From Cenococcum geophilum 1.58 (Eukaryota > Ascomycota > Dothideomycetes > Gloniales > Gloniaceae): a stretch of DNA of 64,000 bases. A program made the position numbers and the translations under genes. Under the pieces are notes generated by a model, which ran no database searches, was not told the origin of the DNA, and saw only the letters and a program-made list of their open reading frames with translations. Shown here in pieces: positions 34,506 to 45,999 of the stretch. Location: NCBI GenBank assembly GCA_001692895.1, contig KV748197.1, positions 1,555,813 to 1,619,812 of the forward strand, given 5' to 3'. Positions within the stretch are counted from its first letter, which is position 1. Each line of letters starts with the position of its first letter.

Positions 34506-36959
34506 CCTGGATATTTTAATAATATTCCAGTTATATAATTGCACTTTACCGTAATTTAACGGTAATTTAATAGTAATTTGCCCTTATATAGTAATATATA
34601 ACGGTTTAACTCCATAAGGGCTTCTATAGAGGATTAGGTATAAAATCTTTACTTAGGCCCGGTTTTTATAAGTTCGCGTAGTAAAAGTTACTAATTAAAT
34701 TCATTGCATTTTTAAAGTCTTCCTATAGTTACTATTCTGGCTAATCTATATTAAATCCTATATTTATAGCTCTGTAGTAGAGCTATTGTCCTCTACCTTT
34801 ACTAAAGTATTTAGAATTAATAATTCGTTTAACGGTCTACTCCTTATAGTTCTCGTCTTTGTTTTTATCTTAGATTAGTACTAGTAGGGGTTTAGGCTAT
34901 ATCTGCCCTAGTAAGGGATTAGGCTAATAGAGGTGTAGTAGCTATAGGTGAAATATAGGCTATATCCTGTAGGTAGCTAGGGTAGGTGGGAGTTCTAGCT
35001 TATATATAGCTCCCCTATTAATAACTTGTTTAATTAGATAGGGGCTAAGGTTCTTATAATTAAGTAACTTTATAGGCCTTTACGTAGAGATATTATATAT
35101 ATTTAGCTATACTTAGTCGCTAATACGCATCTCTGGTGGTCGCGTTTTATAATAATTAGTAAAGTAGGCCTACTTTGCTTAAGCCTAGGCCATTTCTCCC
35201 TTATAGTAGTTAAGTATATTTTTTATATAGTCTGTATACTGGTTAGTAAGTAGTATCTTAAGGCGTTTTTTATATGGTAGTTTCTTATTAATAGGTTCTA
35301 GTGACTCTATACTAGATTAGGGGTAATAACTCTTATTTACGAAGAACGGGGTAAGTCCTATAGTGGTTAAGACGTAGTTATTTACTGCGAATTTATCTAG
35401 TGGAGGTAATCTACCTAGTTATCTTAACTATAGGCAACTACCTATTATAGGTACGCTTTTATACTAGCATTAGCGTTTTCTAGTTACCTAGTAGTTTTAT
35501 AGTAGAAGGATATAGATATCTTAACGGAGATGCTAAGGCGTTAGTAAATTCGTCTCTATATATCGGAGTTAAATTATATGCCTTAGTCGGACGTAATTAA
35601 GTTAGGTAACCTATATAGTTAGTAAACTTTGTAAAAGAAGGCGTTAGTAATATTACTAACGGCTACGCCTTTAGTTAGGACGTAGTGGCGCTCTTTTATA
35701 AGTCGGTATATTATTATAAGAATGTTCTTATAGGTACAGCTATATCGTTTATAAGGTAGTAGGTTAATAATAAAATCTATAGCAATATCTGCCTATCGTT
35801 ATATAGGTACTAGTAGAGGGTATAGTAGTCCTTAGTACTTTATATTAATAGCCTTAGCGTGTTTATAACAATAGTAGGCGCCTATAAAGCGTTTAACTAA
35901 GTCTATTATTTTTGGCTAGAAGTAGTATCAGCTAAGGAGCTCGTAGGTTCCTTCTCTGCCTAGGTGGCCGCTTAATTAAAGGTCATAGGCTATTTAGATT
36001 AGTTACTATTATAAATTTTTTAAGTTAGGGATAAATAGGCGGCCTCTATAATAGAGCCTATTCTCTTTTACTTTTAAGGCTGCTATATTAATCTAGCCTA
36101 AGCTTTAAAGGTTAGTAAGCAGCGTATAGGCGCTAGCGGTCTTTGCGGTAATAAGTTAATATAGTAATAGGTTAACAGAGGTGTTATATACCGTAGTAAT
36201 AAGCTTATTAATTTTAGGAGGTAACTTTAGTTCTATAGTATAAAGCTAAGGTATAGTTAGCTCTATTATAGGTAATATACCTAGGGCTAAATTTTATGCT
36301 TTTAGGATTGTTTATTATTAGAACTAATTATAAGGGTTATCTTTAGACTAAGGAAGGTCTTATAAGCGGCATATTAGGCTATTAGGTTTAGTACCTTATA
36401 CTCCTAGTCTATATACAATTTTAAAGTTAAAATTAGAGAGGAACTCGTTCTAATATACCTAGCGTTAGTTTAGCTGCTTTATAGTTATAATAGTCCGTAA
36501 GGACTTTAGTTAGCTAGTTAGGCTCTGCTAAGGAGAGTTCTAGTTAGAATTCTTTAAACACTTATATAATTATAAGGATTTTTTTATTATAGATCTTATA
36601 GTTATACTCTTATAGTATAAGCTTAAACAAGTAGAATATAACTAGTTAAAGAAGGCCGTTATTACTTATTTAGGAAAGGACGCCTACGTTAACGTGGTTT
36701 AAGGAGTTAGTTTTAAGATAGAGTTGTTATCCTAGTATAAAGTAAGCTAGGATAGGTGTTTTAGTAAAGGCATTTTTAAGGTCTTAGAACGCCTTCTTAT
36801 ATTTAGGCATCTAGGTAAAGCGTAAGTACTTTTTTCTTCCTTTTATAGAAAGGCCCTTTATTTATATTATTACTATAAATAGTGCTACTATGCCTAAGAA
36901 GTTATATATAAATTTCTAATAAAAGTTAGTAAAACTAAAAAGGCTTATACGTCCTTAAT

Positions 36960-37330
36960 ATAATTAGGGGCTTACTATTTAGTAATTATACGTACTTTCC
37001 TAGGGTCTATATAGACACCCTTAATAATAATAATTAGTTTAAGGTATTTTACTTCTATAACTAAGAATTTGTATTTCATTAAATTAATATAAAGTCCTAT
37101 ATCCCTAAGGCGCTATAGGACCTTTTAAACGTATTTAGTATGCTTAAAAGAGTTATTACTATAAATAAGTATATTGTCTAGGTATGCAGAGTAGAAGTCA
37201 TTAAGGTAGTCCTATAAGGCGTTATTAATATATCTTTAAAAGGTACCTAGGCCGTTATATACGCTAAAGGGTATAATAGTATATTTAAATTAGCTGAAGC
37301 GCAATGTAACGGGACTAGCCCAGTTACAGT
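36960..37330 (-). pseudogene. gypsy D1 reverse transcriptase fragment
   Basis: Minus frame: F-K-Y-T-I-I-P-F-S-V (P-F-G-L region), T-F-x-R-Y-I-N-N-A-L (near 37240-37215) and S-A-Y-L-D-N-I-L-I-Y with Y-L-D-N at 37184-37173, second catalytic Asp changed to Asn. The N-terminal RT part, protease and gag are missing beyond 37335. Confidence 0.75.
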
Positions 37331-37679
37331 AGGAATGTCTTAGTAAAACACTCAATAGATAAATTCCAACGCTTTAACCAAATTCTGCTAAATTTTACTA
37401 GCTTAATCGACTTCTGCTAAATTCTACTAGATTAATTAAATTCTACTAAAGTCCGTCGAAGACCGCGTGTATATATGCGCACGTATTAACTACTAAAGCC
37501 CCTAACTATTTAATTATATAATTCTCTTATTATTCCTTTCTCTTCTTTACGTAACGTCTTGTTCTTAGCAAGAGCTATATACCCTTAGATTTAGATAGAA
37601 TTTATATTGTTCCTTTAAATCTTCCCTAAAGTCTCTCCGCGCCTTTACATTACATTATATTAATATTAATACCCTTAAA

Positions 37680-38760
37680 ATGGTAAACGAACTTAAATCC
37701 GCCACAATAACTATTATAGTCCTAGTTAGGAAATAAATAACTATAATATAACAGTCCTTTATAGATGCCTTGGCCTAGTAATAAACTATACTAGAAGCTT
37801 AGTATTAATAATCAATTAAAGTAATACGTAAAGAACTCTATAACGCTAAAGTACTTACGTTAGAGACCCTAATAGCAATACCTATAAATAAAATTAAAAT
37901 AACTATATGCGAACCCGACCTATTAAATATAAACCCTAAACTAGTAATAGTAGCTTAACCTATACCTATAATAAACCTAGTACCTACTATAAAAATTTAA
38001 AAGCTCCCTAACCCTCTAATATTTAATAGAAATTAAAATAACCTATATCCCTTTATAACTAAGCTCCGTCTTAAACTTTTAATAAACTATAACTAATACC
38101 CTACTAAAGCTAGTAAGATTAGCTATAGAATGTCTTGTTTAAGTAAAGATACTATATAAACTACAGACCCATTCTTCTATAATAGTACCTTTATTAATTT
38201 TAAAATCTTTATCTCTCTACTAAAATAAACGTATAATCACGCTAGCTATAAATATATAGCTATTACTAAACTTAAAAACCTATAATAACGGAACTGAGAC
38301 TTTACTAGCTTCTTTTTAGAATTTTTAGGCCTTATTAGAGAACTGGGTCAGAATAAAGCCGCTAGAGTTACTACTCTCTATTAAGCTATTTCGGATAAAA
38401 TTAGAGCATAGTTAGTAGGTAGAGAACTGCTAAAGGATTTACCCAAATTTGCTATAATATATTAACAAATTAATAAGGACCTTTAATATAATAAATAGAC
38501 TTATTCCCTAAAGCCAACTATACCTTATATTTAAAACTTTACGAAACTAGTATATACCCTAAAGCGCGACCCGTCTTTAAACCTAAAAAGTTCTATATAT
38601 AACCCTATAGACCTTAATACTACTTAATCCTATATACCCTTAAGAACCAACGAATAAAGAATATAAGCTGTAAATGGAGAATATTTTAGATATAGTAAAA
38701 AGGGACATATTTAAAGAAATTGCCAAACTTACCCTTTTAAAAAGGTCCGCCGTAGCTCCT
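37680..38760 (+). pseudogene. gypsy E gag and zinc knuckle
   Basis: Starts near the M-V-N-E-L-K at 37680. The capsid part reads K-L-P-N-P-L-I-F-N-G-N near 38010, L-R-L-K-L-L-I-N-Y near 38070, K-I-S-Y-R-M-S near 38118, F-L-E-F-L-G-L-I-R-E-L near 38315 and L-V-G-R-E-L-L-K-D-L near 38415. These are the standard blocks of fungal gypsy Gag. The knuckle around 38690-38740 has lost most Cys. Confidence 0.75.
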
Positions 38761-38979
38761 CTTAATCCTTAAGTTGTACTTATTTTATAAATTATACTTA
38801 GTTGCTATAAAGTATCTCACCTTTAGTTAATTTAGAAAATAAATCGTCCTAGGGCTAAGTCGCGCCTTAAGATAAAAAGTAGAAAAGTATAAGTATCTAG
38901 GCTCTTTTAGCGCTAATACATAATATAACTCCCTTAATATACTTAGCAAAATTTAAATACTTAGAAAATGGAAGGAAGT

Positions 38980-39060
38980 ATAAATCCTTATAGATAGCGG
39001 AGCTACTAGTATAGGCTTTATTAATATAAACTACGCGAAAACTTAATGCTTAAATTTAAA
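38980..39060 (+). pseudogene. gypsy E protease, active site intact
   Basis: I-L-I-D-S-G-A-T with D-S-G-A-T at 38993-39007. The only intact retroviral-type protease triad in the window. G-F-I-N follows as expected. Confidence 0.72.
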
Positions 39061-39689
39061 GAAACTTAATAAGCCCTAAGGCCTATAAGGCTTTAATAGT
39101 AAGCCTTTAATATATAGCAAACTAATGTACTACGCTCTTATAAAGATGTAGATAGGCGAATACCTTAAATACGTTTCCCTATTTATAATACCCTTAAAGT
39201 ATTATAAGATGATACTTAAATACGGATAGCTAAAATAACACGACCCTTTAATTAGCTAGGTTAAAGAAATACTAAAATTCTATATAACCTACTGCTAAAG
39301 TTATTGCTTAAAATACCACTTGCCCTATAAATATATATATAACTATTTAAATTTAATATAATATAAATTGCCCTTACTATAAACCTTAAACTAATATAAT
39401 AAAGTTATAACTGCTAATTGCGGTAAAGAATGCGAAGATAATATATTAAAACCCCTTAAATTTTATATAGTACAAGCCGCACCCTTTTATTTATTAGTAA
39501 AAAAATAAAACCATAAGATCTTTACTATAACACTAGAAGATATTAAAAAGGCGTTAAAATTAAAGTAATATATTAACCCCTAACCTCTTATACCTAAAGA
39601 ATATTATAATTTAATTAATACGTTTAAGAAATAATTTATAAACTAACTACCCCTATATTAAAATAAGCATAATTTTAAAATAGAACTTA

Positions 39690-40370
39690 AACCTAGTATA
39701 ACGCTAAAGTTTAGCCTATTATACGGTATATTATAAGAAGAGCTGCTTATAATATAATAATACCTTAAAAAATACCTAGAGAAAGAATTTATTCGCCCGA
39801 GTTAATTACTATTTACCTTACCTATATTATTTATTAAGAAACCTAAAGAAGGCTTAAGGTTCTATATTAATTATTAAGCCCAAAATATAATTATAATTCA
39901 AAACTAATATCTAATTCCTCTGCTTTAAGAAACGCTTAATTACTTAATAAAAGTATAATACTTTATAAGGCTTAATATAGTCACTGCCTTTAATTAAATC
40001 TATATTTATAAAGGAAATAAGAAGTATATAGCTTTCCGTATATAATAGGGACTTTTTAAATACCTAGTAATACTATTTAGTATAAAAAACGGTTCTAGTA
40101 TATTTTAGTAATACGTTAATAATATACTTCGCGAATTCCTTAATATATTTATTACCGCGTATATTAATAATATCTTAATTTATTTGTCTTTGCTTTCTAA
40201 GTATTAAAAGTATATTTAAATGGTTTTTAAACGCCTATAAAACGCGGGCTTATAATATAATATTAAGAAATGTAAGTTCTATACGTCTAAAGTTACGTAC
40301 TTAGGCCTAATTATATCCTATAACGGAATTAAAATAGACCCTAAAAAAATTGCTATAATTATAAACTAAA
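39690..40370 (+). pseudogene. gypsy E reverse transcriptase
   Basis: Y-L-E-K-E-F-I-R-P-S near 39775, L-F-I-K-K-P-K-E-G-L-R-F near 39830, Y-L-I-P-L near 39908, V-T-A-F-N near 39980, Y-I-A-F-R near 40027, F-x-x-Y-V-N-N-I-L-R near 40105. The catalytic box at 40160-40171 reads Y-I-N-N instead of Y-x-D-D. Confidence 0.78.
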
Positions 40371-40519
40371 AAAGTCCTAGTAGTATATAAAACATCTAAG
40401 GATTTCTAGGATTTATAAATTTCTACTGTTAATTTATTAATTACTTCTTAAAAATTATTTAGCTATTAGTAAACTTAATAAGAAAGAATATAAGATTTAA
40501 ATGGACTACTAAATATAAA

Positions 40520-40965
40520 TAAGCTTTTAACAACCTAAAATATTATTTTATAACTACTTTAATTCTTATCTACTTTAATCCGGATCTTGAATATATTATT
40601 AAAATAGACTTGTCTAATTATATACTAGGAGGAGTATTCTTATAATATAATAAGAACAGCAAGCTGCGCCTAATAGCCTTTCTCTCCCGGAAACTTACCC
40701 CTACTAAGTTAAACTATAAGATATATAATAAGGAACTACTTATAATTATTAGATACTTTAAATAATAGCGTTTAAAACTTAAAGGATTGTTATTTTTAAT
40801 ACGCGTATTAACAGACTATAAAAACCTATATTACTTTATAACTATAAAGCAGTTAATATAGCGCTAAATTCGTTAGGCCAAATACCTCTTATAATTTAAC
40901 TTTAAGATTATATACTAACCTAGTAAACTTAATTAGAAGCCTAACTTATTAATATAATAATTATA
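40520..40965 (+). pseudogene. gypsy E RNase H
   Basis: F-N-N-L-K near 40530, I-K-I-D-L-S-N-Y-I-L-G-G-V near 40595-40640 (D-A-S to D-L-S), I-A-F-L-S-R-K-L near 40675, N-Y-K-I-Y-N-K-E-L-L near 40710, V-L-T-D-Y-K-N-L-Y near 40810. Ends shortly before repeat R. Confidence 0.72.
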
Positions 40966-41009
40966 GGACTTATTTATAAACGCCTCTAATAAACGGATTA
41001 TAAATTAAT

Positions 41010-41879
41010 TAACATGCGGATAGTTGGCCCCCTAAATAAAATTTTGACCCGAGTTTGTAATTTAGAGCTTTATTATATAGACTTTAATTAATATATATAG
41101 AGATGAGGTTTTCCAGGGGGAGACCCCTTGGGACCCCCCTATATAGAGCTTTTGCTTAATTTAGAAGTAGTAGTAAGACTAAGGCGCCTTGGTTACCGCT
41201 AGGTAAGGATCTACTACAGTGACCAAGGCGCCCTACTTAAACTAAGCTTAAAGGTTATATTGGTCACGAATCTAGTATATATTTAGACTACAGAGCTTTA
41301 ATATAGAGCCCTCTACGTAGGATCTAATATAGTAGATTATGATTCCAATTTAAAGCTTTATATACTAAATATTTTTAATGCCTAATAAATAAATCGCCGC
41401 ATAGCTAGAATTAAAGTCTACTACCCCAACTTAATTAAATACGCATGTAAGAAGAGACATAACAGTATGCTGAGACCCCTCCCCCCAATAGGTAGAGGCG
41501 GTGCGGCCACAGTAGCGACGCCTAATATAATTAATTAACTACATCGTTGCCTACCAGTTCGGATGTACAATGACGCAATAGCTCGGCGACAATGTAATAG
41601 CTCAGCGCTGAGCAATAAGAGGGGGGGAGAGAGGGAGGGGAGGAGATTAGGGGTGGCTCGGCCACTGCAAGAAGGTCGTAATAGTGGTATGGTATTAAAC
41701 TTTAAAAATTATGTCCTGGGAGCTTAATCGACGACCCCTATATAAACTATTAACAACGTTCAATTATAGAGCTTTAAACCGGCAGATATTTTAGGAATGC
41801 CTATTACAAGCAGCTCCAAGTGCAAAATCTAGAATATTTAGTAGTGGTAGAGTACGGGACAGGGTATATATTTATATTC
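41010..41879 (+). repeat. repeat R (LTR-like) between gypsy E and Helitron B
   Basis: Starts taacatgcgg. The first 190 or so bases match the sequence beside Helitron A (24032 down to about 23830). Further in it holds inverted repeats around gcgccttggttac (41184-41196), gtgaccaaggcgcc (41219-41232) and ttggtcac (41260-41267). The rest (41281-41879) has no gene that I can see and is noticeably less RIP-mutated, with G-rich agggggggagagagg near 41610-41640. May be an LTR or another non-coding element end. Confidence 0.5.
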
Positions 41880-41939
41880 CTAAATATCGTTATATAACGC
41901 AATCTTTGGGTAACAAAAACCAGCCGTTAATATTACTCG

Positions 41940-42670
41940 ACTGACACCTACCGGAGGTTCCTCTATCCTTCCTATCTTCTCTCTTGCCCGTCGTCTCCTT
42001 GTCCAATGCTATCTATATCGCTACGTCAACCAATAGATCCCTTAGTGGGGACTAGGGAGGAGTATTAGAGCACCTCCAGCTCCTATAAGGAAGAAGAAAA
42101 AAGGAAAGGAAAATATAGAGGAGGGAGTATTTATAGACAGGAGGAGGCCTGCGAGCATAGGAGATTAGGCGGCCATAAATAGCTATTAACGTTGCTCAAC
42201 TGACACCTACCGGAGGCTCCTCCGTCCTTCCTATCCTCTCTCGCCCGTCTCATCGTCCGATGTTATCTATATTGCCATATTAACCAATAAATCCCTTAGT
42301 AGGGACTAGGGAGGGGTATTAGAGCACCTCTAGCTCTTATAGGGAAGAAGAAAAGAAGAGAGGAAGGTATAAAGGAGGGAGTATTTATAGATAGGAGGAG
42401 ACCTACAAGCATAGGAGATTAGGCAGCCATAATATAGCCATTATTATTACTCGACTAACACTTACCGGAGGCTCCTCCGTCCTTCCTATCTTCTCTCTTG
42501 CCTATCTCCTTGTCCGATACTGTCTATATTACCATATTAACCAATAGATCCCTTAGTAGGGACTAGAGAGGGGTATTAGAGCACCTCTAGCCACTATAAG
42601 GAAGAAGAAAAAAAGAGAGGAAGGTATAAAGGAAAGAGTATTTATAGACAGGAGGCCCTGCGAGCACGTG
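41940..42670. repeat. tandem repeat, about 255 bp x 3, Helitron B 3' region
   Basis: Reverse complement of the 23033-23760 array, with boundaries near 42143, 42398 and 42652. Each unit carries ggagtatttatag (complement of the TATA-like block) and a purine tract. Confidence 0.88.
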
Positions 42671-42823
42671 ATTTGGTAAGTACTAATAGCACGAGATTCT
42701 TGTATAGGATGGGCTTGATTGCTTACCAAAATACGGGGTATCTCTGTCACTGCAGTAGCTACTGCAGTAGTAGAGACGCCTCAAATATTTGAGGTTGATT
42801 TTTAATTCGGTAAAGGTCGTCAT
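42553..42823 (-). pseudogene. passenger gag-like ORF in Helitron B, internally deleted
   Basis: ATG at 42823-42821 is kept (M-T-T-F-T-E-L-K-I-N-L). The frame then jumps to the sequence that follows the gag-like block in Helitron A, leaving about 370 bp out. After the palindrome at 42741-42776 it reads I-L-V-S-N-Q-A-H-P-I-Q-E-S-R. See the counterpart at 22515. Confidence 0.45.
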
Positions 42824-43329
42824 TTTTAGAATTTAATAGGTTAGGAAGGGTCCAAGTTAGGGTCTAGCTAGCGTCTTAGCAGAACCTTATTTGGACTTTC
42901 AGAACTTTTGATTTAATTCGTTAGTTCGTTCGTTAGTTAGGTATGTTCGTTAACTAGGGTTAATTATCCGTTTATTTAATAGGTAAAGAAGCTTAAGACA
43001 CTGCAAAGGTAGTAGAAGTAGTTTAAGTAAGGCTATAAGGTTAGAAAGAGGGTTCTTAGTTAGGAATTATTACAATTGTATATATATTCTCGGAGGTCAC
43101 GTGACTTCTTATATAAGCGACATTTCCGCCCTTTAAAAAAAATTAAAAAATTCTAAAAATCGATCAACGCTACAGACAGCAGCAATATTGATCCGGCAAT
43201 GCTGCCAATTCTCCCTATATACCATTATATGTATATCTAACAGCTCTAAAAGCGGTAAGAAGGTAAGACAGATAGGGGGGTTGAAATTTAGAAAATTGGA
43301 TTTTGCGGTTAAGCTATTTAAAAGTTAGG

Positions 43330-44800
43330 AAACTAAGATAAATGCCGCATTCTCCGCTTACCTCTAAGCTAGTATATAATTTCCTAATTAGGAAAAGTTG
43401 TTTACGAGTAGTTGCTACTACCTCCGTATAAAATCTTCCTATTATACCTCTTTAGTCTTACTTATAGATAACTAAAATCGTTCCTTATTAAATTTACGTT
43501 CAAATATAAGCCCCGAAAGCTTCTTAACTCGTAAGATTGCTATATAGGTTAATCCGGCTGTCTTATCCTTTTCCTTAATATCTAGAACTACCCGGTTAAG
43601 CGTTAGGCTCTAGCTTTTATATACAATAAGAGCAAAAGCCAGAGTGATTAGAAATTGACGCCGTAAGTAAAAGCCTCTTATACCCTCCCACTTATAAAGT
43701 ACAGAAAAAATAGGGATAACTTTCTTACTATCCTACCGAGTAAATAGGGCAGGTCTATTATATCTATCTACTGCAATAAGCAGTGACTGGGGCTGATCCT
43801 TTTTAATATCCGCGTATTCCTTCTATACGACATCTTTAACTATACTAGTAGTACCATTTACCAAGCCTAGTTTAACCCAGATATTCTATATTAGCATTAC
43901 TTTCGCGCTAATATATAGGGCTAAATTCTCTATAGTACTGCACTAATTAGAAGTAGCTTTCCGCGTACCTACACTAGTATTAACTAACTTAATAGCCACC
44001 ACTGGCTGTAAAGGTCGCGAAGCCAAATAGTATTATACTTACCTATAGCAGCGCGTGTACTATATAGCCAAATTGCGTTGTTAAAGCCCGCAACCTTATT
44101 AGTAAATAGGCCCTGCTTATACCTAGTTAAAAGAAGCTTCTAGGTTAAATTACTTATAGAATTACTACGTAGCTCCACAAGGGCGGTCCTAAATGCAGAG
44201 CTCTTAGCGTTATTACCGCCCTGCCGCATAACTTAATCTAAGATAGCAGTTCGGTTAATTGCCTTATAGGCTCCCTTTCTATAGCTAGCGAGCTCTAACG
44301 GCCTAGCGGGTAGATTACTGTATAAGGCCGCCTGACCTACAGGGGGAAGCTAATGGAAATCGCCTACTAGCAAGATGTTCAAGCCTCCAAAGTAGTCGTT
44401 ATTACGCGTAGGGTAGATCTAACGGAGGCGGTGATTAATCTAGGCTAGATATACTTACCCGATTATAGATTTCTTATTAAGGATAAGATAGTGAATATCC
44501 TTAAAAGCTTATTATAGAGGCGTAAGACTAGCAGCAGGTAATTCCTTAAAGGGGCGATTTACTAGCAACCTTAATAGTTCGTATGTAGTTCTACCGTTAA
44601 TATTAAAGGTAGCTACTCTAGTAGGGGCGGCTCGAACTAATAGCGATGGCTTACTATTAGATATGGCCATATTATAGAGCGTAGTAGATAGAATAGTAAT
44701 AAGATATAACTTGCCGGTTCCTACCTCTCCATTAACATTAATCCGCAGTAGGGGGGGGCTAAGGCCCACTTAAATCTGCCTGTAGTAATTAACTATAATA
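43330..44800 (-). pseudogene. Helitron B Pif1-type helicase
   Basis: The segment 44769-44512 is open for 85 codons and carries Walker A G-E-V-G-T-G-K followed by L-Y-L-I (about 44733-44702). Then come A-F/T-F-N-I-N-G-R-T and F-K-E-L-P-A-A-S-L-T-P-L, co-linear with the Helitron A helicase. Walker B lies near 44372-44345. Less damaged than A, yet still with stops further on. Confidence 0.8.
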
Positions 44801-44839
44801 TTATAGATATAACGCTGACCTGGTTATAAGGAGGACGGA

Positions 44840-45950
44840 GTTGCTATTTAGGATAGGCGGCTCCACAGTAGAGGCTGTAGCCGTGCTTTCTGCCAATAAG
44901 TTCTCTTATTAAGCTGCGGGTATATACCCTAATGCGTACTCTAGTTGTAGTTATAATTAAGCTCCCTATTACCAAGCCTATTAGGATCCTTAATTTCAAC
45001 TCCGTTAGTATTTTAAACGCGGGCATGCAGGGCCTTAAAGGACTAGTATAGCTCTAAGTCGTCTGCGAAATCGCCCTTAAACTCATTAATATTAGCAGTT
45101 TTACAACCTTCCTCTAGTTTCTAATTGCAGAAGTAGTTAGGCTAATGCTAACAAGAGCCAACGCAAGCCTAACAGGAAGCCACATAACTAGGAGCCCCGA
45201 ATCTATTAGTATAAGTAGCCACTTTCTTATACTCCCTCTATGGGTAATAAAGAATAAGCTTTACGCGGCAGAACTTAGGATACTATAGATGGGAAGGATT
45301 GCCGTTATATTGCGGAAAGTACGATATAACTTGAGGCCTTGCTCTTAGTTAACGCTTGTAAGTAGAGTAATTAAAATAGAGGAGAAAGTTAAGGAAAGTA
45401 ACGTCCTCTACCCTATTTAGGCGGCGCTTATATTTCTTATAGTTAGATAGTCTATGCCCTTTTAGTTGCCCATCTATAAGCTTATATATAGCGCTCTAAT
45501 TGTCCTCTTAGCGGTAGTCTAAAGTTACTATATTCCTAGAGCCTTTATAAAGGGGAATGTTAAGAAGTAAATGGCATACCTCCTGCGCTAACTAATCGCG
45601 TTTAGTAATAAGCTTGTTTATAAATCTGGCTACGACCGAACTAAAGGCATAAAGGCTATTGGCGTGTAGCTGTACTAATTAGAGTAACTCCTAGTAGGAA
45701 GTTAACTTCTTCTCTTCCTTACTGTAATATTTGCCTATATAGTTAACTATTACTAATATACTTATAGCGGGTAACGTATTAATATTCGCCATCTACGCTA
45801 ATATTATAGCTGCATTGTAACCATTAAGAAGCTTATCGTTATGCTATGGACAGAACGTCTAGTAATATGGATTTTAATTCTTTAATACAGCGGCCTTATT
45901 ATGGAGAGAGCGTGGAAAATAGAAGCGGCACTCCTTTGCTTTAGTGGAAC
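44840..45950 (-). pseudogene. Helitron B protein, middle section
   Basis: Co-linear with 19373-20500 of Helitron A: the K-Y-C-S-K block near 45730, then the N-K-L-I-T-K-R-D and Q-E-V-x-x-L-L blocks near 45620-45570. Unlike A it is not interrupted. Confidence 0.7.
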
Positions 45951-45999
45951 CTTTCTTTAATCTTAAGCAGTAAGATTCGGTGTAATTGCGGTGCTGTTG

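Larger units (their letters stand above)
34127..37335 (-). mobile_element. Ty3/gypsy element D1, 3' half, truncated at gypsy E
   Basis: Begins on the low side with a 193-bp LTR (34127-34319). Upstream on minus come the hairpin motif, a chromodomain-like tail (about 34870-34640), integrase (about 36100-35150), RNase H (about 36900-36400) and RT. The frame stops abruptly near 37335, where an LTR-like start (tgtcttag) of gypsy E begins. The same family recurs as D2 (51605-54028). D1 is more RIP-mutated than D2. Confidence 0.82.
37336..41009 (+). mobile_element. Ty3/gypsy element E, 5' part (LTR?, gag, protease, RT, RNase H)
   Basis: Begins tgtcttagtaaaac next to the D1 break. A 300-bp LTR-like stretch to about 37650 (ending cctttaca) has repeated aattctgctaaatt motifs. 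Read through stops: gag (37680-38640), knuckle (about 38700), protease (38985-39060), RT (39690-40370), RNase H (40520-40960). It stops at 41009, where repeat R begins; no integrase follows. Very heavily RIP-mutated. Confidence 0.8.
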
